This document shows, piece by piece, positions 7,920 to 17,496 of a DNA stretch of 49,044 nucleotides. A program made the position numbers and the translations under genes. Numbering within the stretch: the stretch's first letter is position 1; each line of letters begins with the position of its first letter. This DNA is from Chlorobaculum sp. (GTDB lineage: Bacteria; Bacteroidota; Chlorobiia; Chlorobiales; Chlorobiaceae), in the NCBI GenBank assembly GCA_013334655.1, contig JAAXXD010000009.1, positions 1 to 49,044 on the forward strand, given 5' to 3'. The notes under the pieces were generated by a model. It saw only the letters and a program-made list of their open reading frames with translations, did not search any database and was not told where the DNA came from.

Positions 7920-9091
7920 GACGAAACGAACGATTCAGCATTTTACGCGCCGCTCATCCCCTACACGGCTCGCCATGCCGGTTCGCGGCCATCACGCTCT
8001 GTTCGCTCTTCATGCTCTTGCTCTCCGCGTGCGGCTCCATCTCGCCGAAAGAGCGCACCGTCAGCGAAAAAGGCGAAACCAACCTAAAAGCCGATCTGCC
8101 GAAAAAGGTGCAGGAGTTCGCCACGCCCGACCGGGTCAAGGCGCTCGACACGAAGGAGGAGTTCGAGTACCGCCTGGGGCCGGGTGACATGCTCAGCATC
8201 CAGGTGTGGCGCAGACCGGAGCTGTCGCAGGAGGGGATCATTGTGTCGCCCGACGGTTTCCTCACCGTGCCGAGAATCGGCAACGTTCAGGTGCTCGGCA
8301 AGAGCGTCAGCGAGGTGCAGGCGCTGGTGAAGGCGAAACTCGAATTCTTCTACATCCAGCCCGAAGTGACCATCCGCGTTCAGGAGTTTCACAACAACAA
8401 GGCCTTCGTACTCGGGCGGGTCAGCAAGCCGGGAGTCATCAACTTCCCCGGCAGAGGCACGCTGCTCGAAGCGCTGGCGCTGGCGGGCGGCATCCCCGAC
8501 CAGAACAAAAACAGCTCTCTGACAAAGTGCGCCATCATCAGGGGCAACGACACCATCATCTGGATCGACCTCGAAGATATGCTCCATAACGGCAACATGG
8601 CGCTGAACGCCCCGGTCAGGAACAACGACGTGATCTACATCCCCGAATCTTCGGACGAGATGGTCTATGTGCTTGGCGAGGTGCAGACGCCGGGCGCGAT
8701 ACAGATCAGAAGCGGCATGACGGTGCTCAAGGCGGTGATGCTGGCGGGCGGCCTGAACAAAAACGCCAACGCTGAAAAAGTGTTCGTCATCCGGCAGCAG
8801 ACGCTCAAGGGGGATGTGATGAGAGTCGATCTGAAAAATCTGCTCGAAAAAGGGGATTTCTCGCAGAATTTCAACCTGATGCCCAACGACATCGTCTACG
8901 TCGGCCCCGGAAGCATGACCAAATTCAACTATGCTATCGAAAAAATCATGCCCTCGTTGCAGATGCTGAACCTCGGCTTCACCGACCTGGAGTCGCTTGG
9001 CATCATGGAGCGGCTGCGCTCGAAGATATGGGGGCAGTCCGGCTTCATCAACAGCAGTTCGAGCGGCACATCCAGCAGCTCTGGCCAGTAA
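7916..9091 (+). CDS. Outer-membrane polysaccharide export lipoprotein (Wza/OPX family)
   Basis: 391 residues. A long positively charged start leads to a lipoprotein signal (hydrophobic run about 23-36, lipobox LSAC, acylated Cys39). A Poly_export domain follows (about 85-165: YRLGPGDMLSIQVWRRPELS), then two SLBB-type domains (about 165-250 and 255-335: VLGRVSKPGVINFPG and VLGEVQTPGAIQIRSG). The C-terminus is a Ser/Gly-rich tail. OPX proteins form the outer-membrane exit channel and dock onto a Wzz/BY-kinase protein, here at 12988-15267. No other in-frame ATG lies before the signal peptide, which supports the start at 7916. Confidence 0.93.
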   Translation: MRRNERFSILRAAHPLHGSPCRFAAITLCSLFMLLLSACGSISPKERTVSEKGETNLKADLPKKVQEFATPDRVKALDTKEEFEYRLGPGDMLSIQVWRRPELSQEGIIVSPDGFLTVPRIGNVQVLGKSVSEVQALVKAKLEFFYIQPEVTIRVQEFHNNKAFVLGRVSKPGVINFPGRGTLLEALALAGGIPDQNKNSSLTKCAIIRGNDTIIWIDLEDMLHNGNMALNAPVRNNDVIYIPESSDEMVYVLGEVQTPGAIQIRSGMTVLKAVMLAGGLNKNANAEKVFVIRQQTLKGDVMRVDLKNLLEKGDFSQNFNLMPNDIVYVGPGSMTKFNYAIEKIMPSLQMLNLGFTDLESLGIMERLRSKIWGQSGFINSSSSGTSSSSGQ

Positions 9092-9114
9092 TCGATACCC
9101 CTAAAATAAGTACA

Positions 9115-10290
9115 GTGGACAAGCCATCGCTCACGATCATTCCCTCCGTTCCGGTATGGAAAAAAAAAGATACGTTTTGTTTCGACCGCAAATTTTATGA
9201 CGGTCTCGCACTCTACGCGCAGCTCTGGCCAGGCCCGGTCACCTGCGTGATGGCGTCGAGCGCCTCTCCGCTTTCGGGTTTCGGCGTCGTCGAGGCAACG
9301 CCCGGCACGATGCCTTTCAACTGCATCGCGCTGAAGGAGAACGAAATCGTCGGAAAAGAACATATCCAGAACGCCACGATCGTGCTCGCTTCGGCGGACG
9401 CCCACGACCAGCTCCATATCGCCGCCCTGTGCCAGGAAAACGGCGTCAAATGCGTCTACGTCATCGAGTACATTCCCGAAACCCGTCAGCAGATCGTCGC
9501 GCTCGACAATAACAACCCCGCCGTACGGCTTCACCAGAATCTTTTCATCAGAATCAGCGAACGCAAGCGGCGCAAGGCTTTCGAGCATTGTGACGGGCTT
9601 CAGTGCAACGGCACGCCGGCCTACAACGAATACAGGGAGATACCGAACCGTCTGCTTTACTTCGATACGAGGTTATCGAGAGAGCAGATTATCGGTGATG
9701 AAGAGCTTGAATCGCGCCTCTCGATGCTCAGAAATAAAAAGCCGCTTCGCCTGGCTTTTTCGGGACGACTCGTGGCCATGAAGGGCGCGGATCATCTTGT
9801 CCAGCTCGCCGTGAAGCTGAAAAGGCTGCGCCTCTGGTTCCACCTCTCCATTTACGGCGCGGGCGAACTCGAAGAGGAGATGAAGCGCTTTATTAAAAAA
9901 CACGATCTGAGCGAACTGGTCACGATGGAGGGGACGGTCGATTTCAATCGGCAACTGGTGCCGGATATGAAGGAGAAGGTCGATATTTTCATCGCCCTGC
10001 ACCGCCAGAGCGATCCGTCGTGTACCTACCTCGAAACGCTCTCCTGCGGCGTGCCGATCGTTGGCTATCGCAACAAGGCATTCGCGGGCATTCTCGATCT
10101 CGAAGATGTCGGCTGGGGAGTCGAGCTGGACAATCTCGACGCGGTCTCGTGGATGATCCTCCGGCTCGATCAGGCTCGGCAGGAGATTGCCGACAAGTCG
10201 AGAAACACCGTCAAATTCGGACGCCTGCACGATTTTGAAACCACGTACAAAAAACGTATCGACCACCTTCTCGCGACAACGAACCGGTAG
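9115..10290 (+). CDS. GT4 family glycosyltransferase
   Basis: About 391 residues if translation begins at GTG 9115; the frame is open back to an ATG at 9028, but that part overlaps the export lipoprotein gene by 64 bp and looks non-coding. No clear ribosome binding site decides between them. The C-terminal half is a GT-B donor domain: LRLAFSGRLVAMKGADHLV, FHLSIYGAGELEEEM, VTMEGTVDF and the acceptor-proximal TYLETLSCGVPIVGYRNKA with the conserved Glu. It should use an NDP-sugar to extend the repeat unit. It is 8 bp upstream of a GT8 gene. Confidence 0.87.
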   Translation: MDKPSLTIIPSVPVWKKKDTFCFDRKFYDGLALYAQLWPGPVTCVMASSASPLSGFGVVEATPGTMPFNCIALKENEIVGKEHIQNATIVLASADAHDQLHIAALCQENGVKCVYVIEYIPETRQQIVALDNNNPAVRLHQNLFIRISERKRRKAFEHCDGLQCNGTPAYNEYREIPNRLLYFDTRLSREQIIGDEELESRLSMLRNKKPLRLAFSGRLVAMKGADHLVQLAVKLKRLRLWFHLSIYGAGELEEEMKRFIKKHDLSELVTMEGTVDFNRQLVPDMKEKVDIFIALHRQSDPSCTYLETLSCGVPIVGYRNKAFAGILDLEDVGWGVELDNLDAVSWMILRLDQARQEIADKSRNTVKFGRLHDFETTYKKRIDHLLATTNR

Positions 10291-10298
10291 CATCAGTC

Positions 10299-11213
10299 AT
10301 GAAAGAGCGGATCAACATCGTCTTCGCCTCCGACAGGAACTACATCCAGCATCTCGGCGCGGCGCTGGTTTCGCTGCTCGTCAACAACCGGGAGCTGGCT
10401 TTCACCGTCTACATCATCAGCAGCGGCATGACGCCGAAAGACCGGCGCAACATCGACGAGATCGTCAAAGGGTACGACTGCGAAGTTCGGCATCTCACCG
10501 TTTCGGACGACCTGTTCGTCAGGCTCGCCACCGAACATCCGATGTACCCCAAGGGCATCTACTACCGCCTGCTCATCCCGTCGTTGATCGATGAAAAAAA
10601 GGTGCTCTACCTCGATTCGGACATCATCGTCAACGGCTCGATCCACGAGCTTTACAATACCGAACTCGGAGACGCTTATGTCGGCGCGATTGAAGACCCC
10701 GGTTTCGACCGGCACGACAAGTTGCGGATGGACAGCTCGTCGCGCTATTTCAACTCGGGGATGATGCTCATCAATCTGGCGAAGTGGAAAGAGAGCGGCT
10801 TGCAGAAAAAGGTGATCGATTTCATCGAACACAATCCCGACGCGATCTGGTTTCCCGACCAGTGCGGCCTCAACTCGATCATCAACGGAAAGTGGAAGCA
10901 AGTGCCGCTGAAATTCAACCAGCAGTCATCGATCTTCAGCGAAGGGTTCGACGAGAAGTTCGACTGCTTCAGCGTGCAGGAGCTCGAAGAGGCAAGGACG
11001 AAGCCCGTCATCATTCACTACACGAGCGGCTCGAAACCCTGGCACTTCAGCAACAAACATCCGTACAAAAGCTATTACTGGAAGTACCTGAAAATGACCC
11101 CCTACCGTAACGCCATCTACTCTGACCTGAGACCGATGCACTTGCTGAAATCGATGATCCCGAAGAATCTCAAGAGCGTCGTCAAGAAAGTTCTGAAGCA
11201 ACAGGCCGGTTAA
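10299..11213 (+). CDS. GT8 family glycosyltransferase (LgtC/RfaJ-like)
   Basis: 304 residues. Typical GT8 features are INIVFASDRNYIQHLGAALV at the start, YYRLLIPSLI, the metal-binding DxD in VLYLDSDIIVNGS (about residue 107), YFNSGMMLINL, and PVIIHYTSGSKPWH near the end with the second metal-site histidines. Retaining GT8 enzymes transfer galactose, glucose or related sugars in LPS cores and capsules. The last 40 residues are basic and amphipathic and could attach to the membrane. It lies 26 bp upstream of the flippase gene. Confidence 0.93.
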   Translation: MKERINIVFASDRNYIQHLGAALVSLLVNNRELAFTVYIISSGMTPKDRRNIDEIVKGYDCEVRHLTVSDDLFVRLATEHPMYPKGIYYRLLIPSLIDEKKVLYLDSDIIVNGSIHELYNTELGDAYVGAIEDPGFDRHDKLRMDSSSRYFNSGMMLINLAKWKESGLQKKVIDFIEHNPDAIWFPDQCGLNSIINGKWKQVPLKFNQQSSIFSEGFDEKFDCFSVQELEEARTKPVIIHYTSGSKPWHFSNKHPYKSYYWKYLKMTPYRNAIYSDLRPMHLLKSMIPKNLKSVVKKVLKQQAG

Positions 11214-11239
11214 CCGCACGGAATCCCTCGCACCACGAT

Positions 11240-12991
11240 ATGAGTCGAAAGGAAAACGCGCAGCACAAACTGGTCAGCAACGCCGTGGCGGGGATGCTCT
11301 CCACGGTTGTCTATATGCTCAGCCGACTGTTGCTGACGCCGGTCATCCTGAGCTATCTCTCTCTGAGCGAGTTCGGCCTCTGGTCGCTCTGCTTCATCAT
11401 CCTCTCGTATGCGGGCATGGGCGGCTTTGGCGTCAACAGCACCTACATCCGCTTTGCGGCGCGATACCTGGCGGAGGGCAAGGAGGAGGAGATCAGCAAG
11501 CTGCTCTCGACCGGCGTTACCTACATGCTCTCGTTCTGCGTGCTCTTCTTCGTCGGCCTGTACTTTTTGATGCCGTTCCTGATGGAGCGCTTCAATGTCG
11601 ATCCTTCGCAAAGGGAGGTCGCCTCGACCTTGATTCTCGGCACGGCAATCGTCTTCAGCATCGAACTCACGCTTGGCGGATTCAGGTTCATCGTCAACGG
11701 AATGCATGAGTTCACGAGGGAAAAAACCGTCACCACTGTTGCCGGGTTGATCGAAATCGGCGCGATTGTGGGCTTTCTCGCCCTCGGCGCGGGGGTGAAG
11801 GGGCTGCTCTATGCCTTCGCGATTCGACTCGTTCTGGAAACCCTCGGCTGCTGGTTCATCGCCAAATCGTTGCTGCCCTCCTTGCGCGTTTCGCTGCGGC
11901 TTTTCAGCCGCGAACATCTGCGGCACTTCTTTGGTTTCGGCGGAAAGGTGCAGATTCTCGGCATTCTCGGCATCTTTCTGACCGCCGTCGATCGGATGTT
12001 CATCACCGCCATCTCCGGGCTTGCCGCCGGAGGTTTGTTTGAAATCGGCCGCAAACTGCCCTCCACGGCCGGGGGTATCTCATCATCCGCTTTTGGCCCG
12101 ATCCTCTCGACGTCGGCGCATCTGGAGGGGGAATGGAAAAGCGGCAGGTGGAAATCTTCGCAGGAACGCGCCATCACCTATCTCCACATCGTGCTGATCA
12201 CCCTGTTCCTTGCGCTCATCCCGATGGCCTTTCTCGACCAGCTTCGTCCCTGGCTGCCCGCAAGCAGCGCGATTACTGCTCTTGTCGCCGCCGTATCGGG
12301 CGGAGCGCTCATGGTGCTGCTCGCTCGGTCGTTCAATACAGAAAAGCGCCTCGAAAGCGCCGAGCTGAAAAACATCTACCTCGACGCGATCCGCTTCACC
12401 AATATTCTCAACTCGGTTTTGTTCGTGTTCCTCATCGTCATGGCCCATCCGCTCATCGACGTCTGGGTCGGAACGCAATACCCCGGAGCCGCCGAAGTCA
12501 TGATTTTTCTCTCCATTGCCTATTCGGTCCAGCTCTGCACCGGCCCGGTCACCATGCTCTTCAGGGGGATCGACCGCAATGGGCGCGAGCTCGAATATCT
12601 GCTGGTGCAGACGCTGCTCATGGTACTCTGGATTCCCTCCGGCACCATCGTCTGGGGGCTGACCGGCGCGGCCGCCGCAATCGCCGCAAGCATGTTCGTC
12701 AGCACGCTCTTCCTTATCTGGCGCAGCAACAAAACCTTCAGCATCCGCATGAGTGAATTCCTCGGCCACACCGTTTTGCCAACGCTTCTGCCGCTCCTGC
12801 CAGCGCTGGCGATCTACGCCATCACCAGGCTCTGGCCGCAGACGGGGCGCATCCATCTGATGATCCAGATTCTCTCGTGCGGAACGCTGTTCGTGCTGTC
12901 GAGCGGAGGACTGTTATGGAGATTCGTCCTCAGCGAGGCTGAAAAATCGAGGGCGCTCGAATTTCTGCCACTGAAAAAAACGTCGGCATGA
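11240..12991 (+). CDS. Wzx-type polysaccharide flippase (MOP superfamily)
   Basis: 583 residues with about 12-14 predicted membrane helices spread over the length. It is longer than the common 420-500 residues, with a soluble-looking stretch around residues 280-320. The opening NAVAGMLSTVVYMLSRLLLTPVI and the following LSEFGLWSL are typical of the PST/MviN-like group. It should move undecaprenyl-PP-linked oligosaccharide to the periplasmic side. Its last codons overlap the Wzz-like gene by ATGA (12988-12991). Confidence 0.9.
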   Translation: MSRKENAQHKLVSNAVAGMLSTVVYMLSRLLLTPVILSYLSLSEFGLWSLCFIILSYAGMGGFGVNSTYIRFAARYLAEGKEEEISKLLSTGVTYMLSFCVLFFVGLYFLMPFLMERFNVDPSQREVASTLILGTAIVFSIELTLGGFRFIVNGMHEFTREKTVTTVAGLIEIGAIVGFLALGAGVKGLLYAFAIRLVLETLGCWFIAKSLLPSLRVSLRLFSREHLRHFFGFGGKVQILGILGIFLTAVDRMFITAISGLAAGGLFEIGRKLPSTAGGISSSAFGPILSTSAHLEGEWKSGRWKSSQERAITYLHIVLITLFLALIPMAFLDQLRPWLPASSAITALVAAVSGGALMVLLARSFNTEKRLESAELKNIYLDAIRFTNILNSVLFVFLIVMAHPLIDVWVGTQYPGAAEVMIFLSIAYSVQLCTGPVTMLFRGIDRNGRELEYLLVQTLLMVLWIPSGTIVWGLTGAAAAIAASMFVSTLFLIWRSNKTFSIRMSEFLGHTVLPTLLPLLPALAIYAITRLWPQTGRIHLMIQILSCGTLFVLSSGGLLWRFVLSEAEKSRALEFLPLKKTSA

Positions 12992-15267
12992 TGCAACTCG
13001 ACGCACCCAAAGAGGCGCTGCCGTTCGGCAAACCGAACAAGCCTGTTGACTTCATTGGCTTCATCAAACGATACGGCCTGTTCGTGCTGGTCATCGGCGC
13101 ATTCCTTTTCACCGTGACAGTGCCGGTCGTGCTGCTCATCAGCAAACCCAATTACGAGGTTCACGCCGTACTGAGGATCGACCCGATCATCCCTTCGGTC
13201 ATCACCAAATCGGAAGATCTCTCGATCATCAACTACTATCAGGATTACGCCAACACCCAGGCCAGGCAGATCATGAATTTCGAGGTGCTCGAAACAACGG
13301 TCAAAAAACTGACCGCTGAACAGCGAGCCTCGGTCTTCGCGCCGAACCTGCCCCCGACAACCTGCGCCGACATTGCCGCGAACATCATCAAGGTCAACCC
13401 CGTGCCGGGCACGCACCTGGTGGACATCTCGGTGTCCGGACCGAAGAAAAAGGGGCTGGCGTCGCTGGTCAACAACCTGATGCAGGTCTATCTCGACAAG
13501 ATGCGCACGGGCAACGAGATGCAGGATAACGAGCGTCTGGTGTACCTGCGGAACAAAAAGGAGGCGCTGACCAATGACATCGCCACTATCGAGGAGAAGC
13601 TCAACCTTCTGACTCAGGATATATCGACTGCCGATTTTGCCGAGAACAACAACATGGCTGGCAAAAAGCTCGGAGAGCTTCAGCAGGTTGCGGTCAACGC
13701 TTTCGCCGACAGAATTTCGGCGGAGAACCAGTTCCGCGAAGCCGAGAAAAACAGCCGACAACTCAAGACGCTCAGTCTCGATCCGATGGTGGAGGAGATC
13801 GTGATGGGCGACCAGTCGCTCGACTTCACCAGCTCATGGACCTATCAGCAGCAGCAGCAGCTCCGCAGCACCACTGACGGCCTGACGACCAGCAACCCTG
13901 ATCGCATTTACGTCGAAGAGCGCATGAAGGCGATGCGTGATTACGAGAAAAAATTGCAGAACGAAGTTCGGAATTCAGCGAAAACAATCGTCTACGGCAA
14001 GCGCGATTACGAGCAGAAAAAAGAGTTGATCCAGACCAGAAACAAGGCCGAAAAAGCCAAAAGTAACGAAGACGAACTGCTCAAAGAGCTCGATAACACA
14101 AAAAAAGAGTCGGTGCGCATCTCGCTTGGCCTGCATCTTGGCGAAGCGCTCAAATCGACCCTGCAACACAAGCGCGAACTGCTCAATCAGATAGATACCC
14201 GCATGCACGAACTCGAACTCGAAGGCAAAGCGCCGCTGCACGTCGCCATCGAGTCGCTGGCCCGCGAACCCGACAACCCGGCTGGTTCCAATACGAAAAA
14301 ACTGATGATGGTTTTTGCCGGCCTCTCTTTTGGCGGCGTTACCGTACTGTTCTTCGTCTTCGATTTTCTCGACAACCGGATCAGGCGAAAAGAGGATATC
14401 AAGGCGGCGCTCGGTTATCCCCCGGCCAAAGAGCTACTCAAATCCGCCGAAGAGAAGCGCTTTTCGCATATTCTCGAAGTGGCCCCCGATGATCCCGAGG
14501 CACAGAAGATTCGAAGCCTCGCGGTGAAGTTCGTGCATGAAAACCAGATCAACAGCTCGAAAATCATTCTCTTCAGCGGCGTCGAACGGCAGAACGGCGC
14601 GACCTCGCTCGCCCGGAACTGCGCGCAGGCGCTGAGCACGCTCACGCCGAAAGTGCTGCTGATCGAGGCCGCGAGCAATACTCCACCGCTCAGCGCCATC
14701 GAGCGGCTGGGGCGCGAACCCGAAGGATTCCAGGAGCTGCTGAGCGGTTCCGCATCGCCTGAACAGCTTATCGTCAAAGGCGGCAATGGTTCGCCTGACA
14801 TGCTTTACCACGGAACAGAGAACGCGCGAATCGTCTTGCAGCAACGCATTCCTGAAATCGTCTCCCGGCTCAGGGAAGCGTACGATTTCATCTGCATCGA
14901 CGCGCCGCCGGTGCTCGAAAGCAACCTGACCGAAAATCTGGCGCTCCATGCGGAAATCGTCACGCTCATCGCTCTTGGCGACAGCACCATGTACCGCGAC
15001 CTTCGTGCGGCTGCGGAGGTTTTCGTGCGGCTGGAGGTTCCGGCAATCATGCCGATCCTGAACTGGGGCGGCCCGGCAAAAAGCTCGCAGATCGACAGAC
15101 TGCTCGAAAAGCCTCCGGAGTTCCTCGACAGGATCAGCGCCGAAAAGCTCGAAGCGCTGCTCCTGAATTTACCGTTGGGACGCCGCCTGTTCGACCTCGT
15201 CAACGGCGCGTTGGAAGCGATCAAAACGGCAGCCAGATCGAACAAATCGGGATCATCCGGCAAATGA
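12988..15267 (+). CDS. Wzz/BY-kinase-like chain-length protein with a broken ATP-binding loop
   Basis: 759 residues. A Wzz domain with membrane helix 1 (about 31-52), a long periplasmic coiled coil (about 170-410), helix 2 (about 438-460) and a cytoplasmic CpsD/CapB-like domain (about 510-700). The Walker B region YDFICIDAPPV is intact. The Walker A loop, however, reads GVERQNGATSLARN (about 529-542): the invariant Lys of GKS/T is Ala. The A' motif VLLIEAA also lacks its Asp. No C-terminal tyrosine cluster is present; the tail is KTAARSNKSGSSGK. It probably keeps the structural role of organising the export channel with the lipoprotein at 7916-9091 but cannot act as a tyrosine kinase. Confidence 0.88.
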   Translation: MMQLDAPKEALPFGKPNKPVDFIGFIKRYGLFVLVIGAFLFTVTVPVVLLISKPNYEVHAVLRIDPIIPSVITKSEDLSIINYYQDYANTQARQIMNFEVLETTVKKLTAEQRASVFAPNLPPTTCADIAANIIKVNPVPGTHLVDISVSGPKKKGLASLVNNLMQVYLDKMRTGNEMQDNERLVYLRNKKEALTNDIATIEEKLNLLTQDISTADFAENNNMAGKKLGELQQVAVNAFADRISAENQFREAEKNSRQLKTLSLDPMVEEIVMGDQSLDFTSSWTYQQQQQLRSTTDGLTTSNPDRIYVEERMKAMRDYEKKLQNEVRNSAKTIVYGKRDYEQKKELIQTRNKAEKAKSNEDELLKELDNTKKESVRISLGLHLGEALKSTLQHKRELLNQIDTRMHELELEGKAPLHVAIESLAREPDNPAGSNTKKLMMVFAGLSFGGVTVLFFVFDFLDNRIRRKEDIKAALGYPPAKELLKSAEEKRFSHILEVAPDDPEAQKIRSLAVKFVHENQINSSKIILFSGVERQNGATSLARNCAQALSTLTPKVLLIEAASNTPPLSAIERLGREPEGFQELLSGSASPEQLIVKGGNGSPDMLYHGTENARIVLQQRIPEIVSRLREAYDFICIDAPPVLESNLTENLALHAEIVTLIALGDSTMYRDLRAAAEVFVRLEVPAIMPILNWGGPAKSSQIDRLLEKPPEFLDRISAEKLEALLLNLPLGRRLFDLVNGALEAIKTAARSNKSGSSGK

Positions 15268-15292
15268 CAACGCGCAACTCAGTGAGGCTGCG

Positions 15293-15445
15293 ATGAAACG
15301 ACGGCTCGTTCTGTCTGGCCGCGACGCATCGAATCCCGGCAACAGCCATGCGGCCACCGGCAAGTTTGCCGGAAACCGTGAGAGAAGAGTAAAACGTACG
15401 TTCCCCGGAACTTTGGAAATGTTGACAGGCCTGCCAACGCGATGA
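15293..15445 (+). CDS. Possible small basic protein, 50 residues (unknown)
   Basis: An open frame from ATG 15293 to TGA 15445 encodes a basic peptide (starts MKRRLVLSGRDA, ends LEMLTGLPTR). It fills the only gap between the Wzz-like gene and the acetyltransferase gene and overlaps the latter by ATGA, the same coupling used across this locus. No domain is recognisable, and the frame may be chance; a leader role for coupling translation is possible. Low certainty. Confidence 0.3.
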   Translation: MKRRLVLSGRDASNPGNSHAATGKFAGNRERRVKRTFPGTLEMLTGLPTR

Positions 15446-15993
15446 ATATGAACGAAAGCCCAAAGCCGATTTCAGCGACCGAGCCTGACTGGAGCCGTGA
15501 AGCGCCGGTTCCGGGACGGTACGAACCCGCCAAACGACTGCTCGCGGCGCTCCGGCGCTATCAGCGCCTGAAGGTTAGCGGCGGAATCGTTGGCCGCGCC
15601 GCGCGTCCGTTGGTCGTCTTGCGGCATCGCCTCTGGAGCGCGATCACGGGCGCGGACATTCCACTCGACTCGAAGATTGGCGGCGGCCTGCTCCTGCCGC
15701 ATCCGAACGGCATCGTCATCCATCCGGATGCCGAAATCGGCCCGAACTGCCTCCTGTTCCAGCAGGTAACCATCGGCATGGGCGGGCGCAAGCCCGGAGC
15801 GCCGAAGATTGGCGGCCATGTCGATATTGGCGCGGGGGCGAAAATTCTCGGCGGCGTCGAGATCGGCGATCACGCGCTCATCGGCGCCAACGCCGTCGTG
15901 CTCGACGACGTTCCGCCACACGCCACCGCCGTGGGCATTCCGGCGCGGATCGTCCGCCGGAGCGATGAAGCAACGGATCGCAACGAACGCTGA
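15442..15993 (+). CDS. Serine acetyltransferase-like hexapeptide O-acetyltransferase
   Basis: 183 residues. The C-terminal two thirds form left-handed beta-helix repeats: GGGLLLPHPNGIVIHPDAEI, FQQVTIGMGGRKPGAPKIGG, VDIGAGAKILGGVEIGDH and the terminal TAVGIPARIVRRS. The catalytic histidine candidates are in HPNG and HPDA. The first 60 residues do not match the usual CysE helical domain, so a role in glycan acetylation is more likely than in cysteine synthesis. The start may be 15442 or the second Met at 15448. Confidence 0.87.
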   Translation: MNMNESPKPISATEPDWSREAPVPGRYEPAKRLLAALRRYQRLKVSGGIVGRAARPLVVLRHRLWSAITGADIPLDSKIGGGLLLPHPNGIVIHPDAEIGPNCLLFQQVTIGMGGRKPGAPKIGGHVDIGAGAKILGGVEIGDHALIGANAVVLDDVPPHATAVGIPARIVRRSDEATDRNER

Positions 15994-16043
15994 GATGCGC
16001 GACACCATCATCACATCGGCAGGGAAGCAAAAACGCCACGCTC

Positions 16044-17483
16044 ATGGTTGAGAACGCCGGAAACTTCATGGTACCCGCCGCCCTGTTCGGCTGGATTCCA
16101 ATCGTCAAGGCGATTTTCAAGCGCTTCGACCCGAGGCTCGCCGTCGCCATCGCCTTTGTAGCCGGGTGGCAGTTTTTGCCAGTCGCTGCCCTGAAGGTCA
16201 AAGGCATTCCCTCCTACAGCAAGGTGACCGCCACCTGCATGGTCATCCTCTACTGGGCGCGCAAATTCGACAAGGATCGGTTCAGCAACTTCTCCTTTAA
16301 ACCGCTCGATTTGCCGATGCTCATCTGGAGCATCGCCCCCTTTTTCTCGTCGGTGTTCAACGACCTCGGCCTCTATGACGGCCTTTCGCAGGTCATGTAC
16401 CAGGGCATCACCTGGTGGGTGCCATACTACATCGGCAGGGTCTATTTTAATGACGCCGACGGGATAAAGCTTCTCGGCATGGCGATTTTCATAGGCGCGA
16501 TAGCCTACATTCCCTTCTGCTGGTTCGAGCTGATCATGAGTCCACAGCTCCACCGTCTGACCTACGGCTTCCACCAGCACAATTTCCTCCAGACGCTCAG
16601 GGATGGCGGCGGATTCCGGCCTATGGTCTACATGGATCACGGCCTCATGACCGCCACATGGATGGGCCTCGCCCTCTTTATCGGCGCATGGCTGCTCTAT
16701 ACCGGAGACCTTCCCGGGAAGATATTGTCGGTGCCTACGCGCCTTCTCTTTCTGGCCCTTGCCGGAACCTTTCTCATGATGAAATCGTACGGCTCGATTT
16801 TTCTGATTTTTTTGGGTTTCCTGTTCGTTTTTCTTTCGAACAAGATGAAAAACATCTGGCTGATCGTGCTGCTCCTCATCGCGCCCCCGCTTTATGTCTA
16901 TACCCGCACGACCGGCATCTGGGACGGCACGAACCTCTCCGGCTTTGTCGCTGAAAAATTCAGTCCGACCCGCGCCCAATCGCTTCAGTTCCGCTTCGAC
17001 AACGAAACGATCCTCATTAAAAAAGCGATGGAAGGCACCGTGTTCGGCTGGGGCGGGTACGGGCGTTCACGAGTGTACGACGATACCGGCAAAGACATCA
17101 CCATCGCCGATGGGCTCTGGATCATCACGCTCGGTCAGAATGGCATCTTCGGCCTACTGGCCCTGATGCTCGCCGTGCAGACGCCGGTAATACTTTATAT
17201 CTCGCGAAGCGATCCGGCGCGCTGGAACGAAAAGAATCGTGGTGCGCCCACGGTCATGATTGTTTTTCTGGCCACCTACATGATCGACAGCCTGCTGAAC
17301 GCCATGATCAATCCGGTCTATATGGTTTTCAGCGGCGGGATCGTCAGCATGTTGCTCAAGGGAGAAGACGCGTTCAGCGTGAACACGGGGGCCGAGTCGA
17401 TCGATGAGCCTCGACTGCTCAAGCCGAAAACCCGTTTCCTGCCCTCGCCCTCCTTCCAGGGCTCTTCACGTTTTATCAGTTGA
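16044..17483 (+). CDS. Wzy/WaaL-like O-antigen polymerase or ligase (multispanning membrane protein)
   Basis: 479 residues with about ten hydrophobic helices, including VAIAFVAGWQFLPVAAL near the start and a cluster around residues 230-290. The large loop in the middle contains the WGGYGRSR segment (about 333-340) with arginine residues that fits the periplasmic loop of the O-antigen ligase/polymerase superfamily. It follows the flippase and Wzz-like genes and is the only polymerase candidate in the cluster, so assignment as the repeat-unit polymerase is reasonable. The sequence of this family is too variable to separate Wzy from WaaL by eye. Confidence 0.75.
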   Translation: MVENAGNFMVPAALFGWIPIVKAIFKRFDPRLAVAIAFVAGWQFLPVAALKVKGIPSYSKVTATCMVILYWARKFDKDRFSNFSFKPLDLPMLIWSIAPFFSSVFNDLGLYDGLSQVMYQGITWWVPYYIGRVYFNDADGIKLLGMAIFIGAIAYIPFCWFELIMSPQLHRLTYGFHQHNFLQTLRDGGGFRPMVYMDHGLMTATWMGLALFIGAWLLYTGDLPGKILSVPTRLLFLALAGTFLMMKSYGSIFLIFLGFLFVFLSNKMKNIWLIVLLLIAPPLYVYTRTTGIWDGTNLSGFVAEKFSPTRAQSLQFRFDNETILIKKAMEGTVFGWGGYGRSRVYDDTGKDITIADGLWIITLGQNGIFGLLALMLAVQTPVILYISRSDPARWNEKNRGAPTVMIVFLATYMIDSLLNAMINPVYMVFSGGIVSMLLKGEDAFSVNTGAESIDEPRLLKPKTRFLPSPSFQGSSRFIS

Positions 17484-17496
17484 GAACCGTCAAGGC

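Noticed and set aside
9028-9114. N-terminal extension of the GT4 protein starting at ATG 9028.
   Set aside because: It overlaps the export lipoprotein gene by 64 bp and the added residues look non-coding; the GTG at 9115 fits better, though neither start has a clear binding site.
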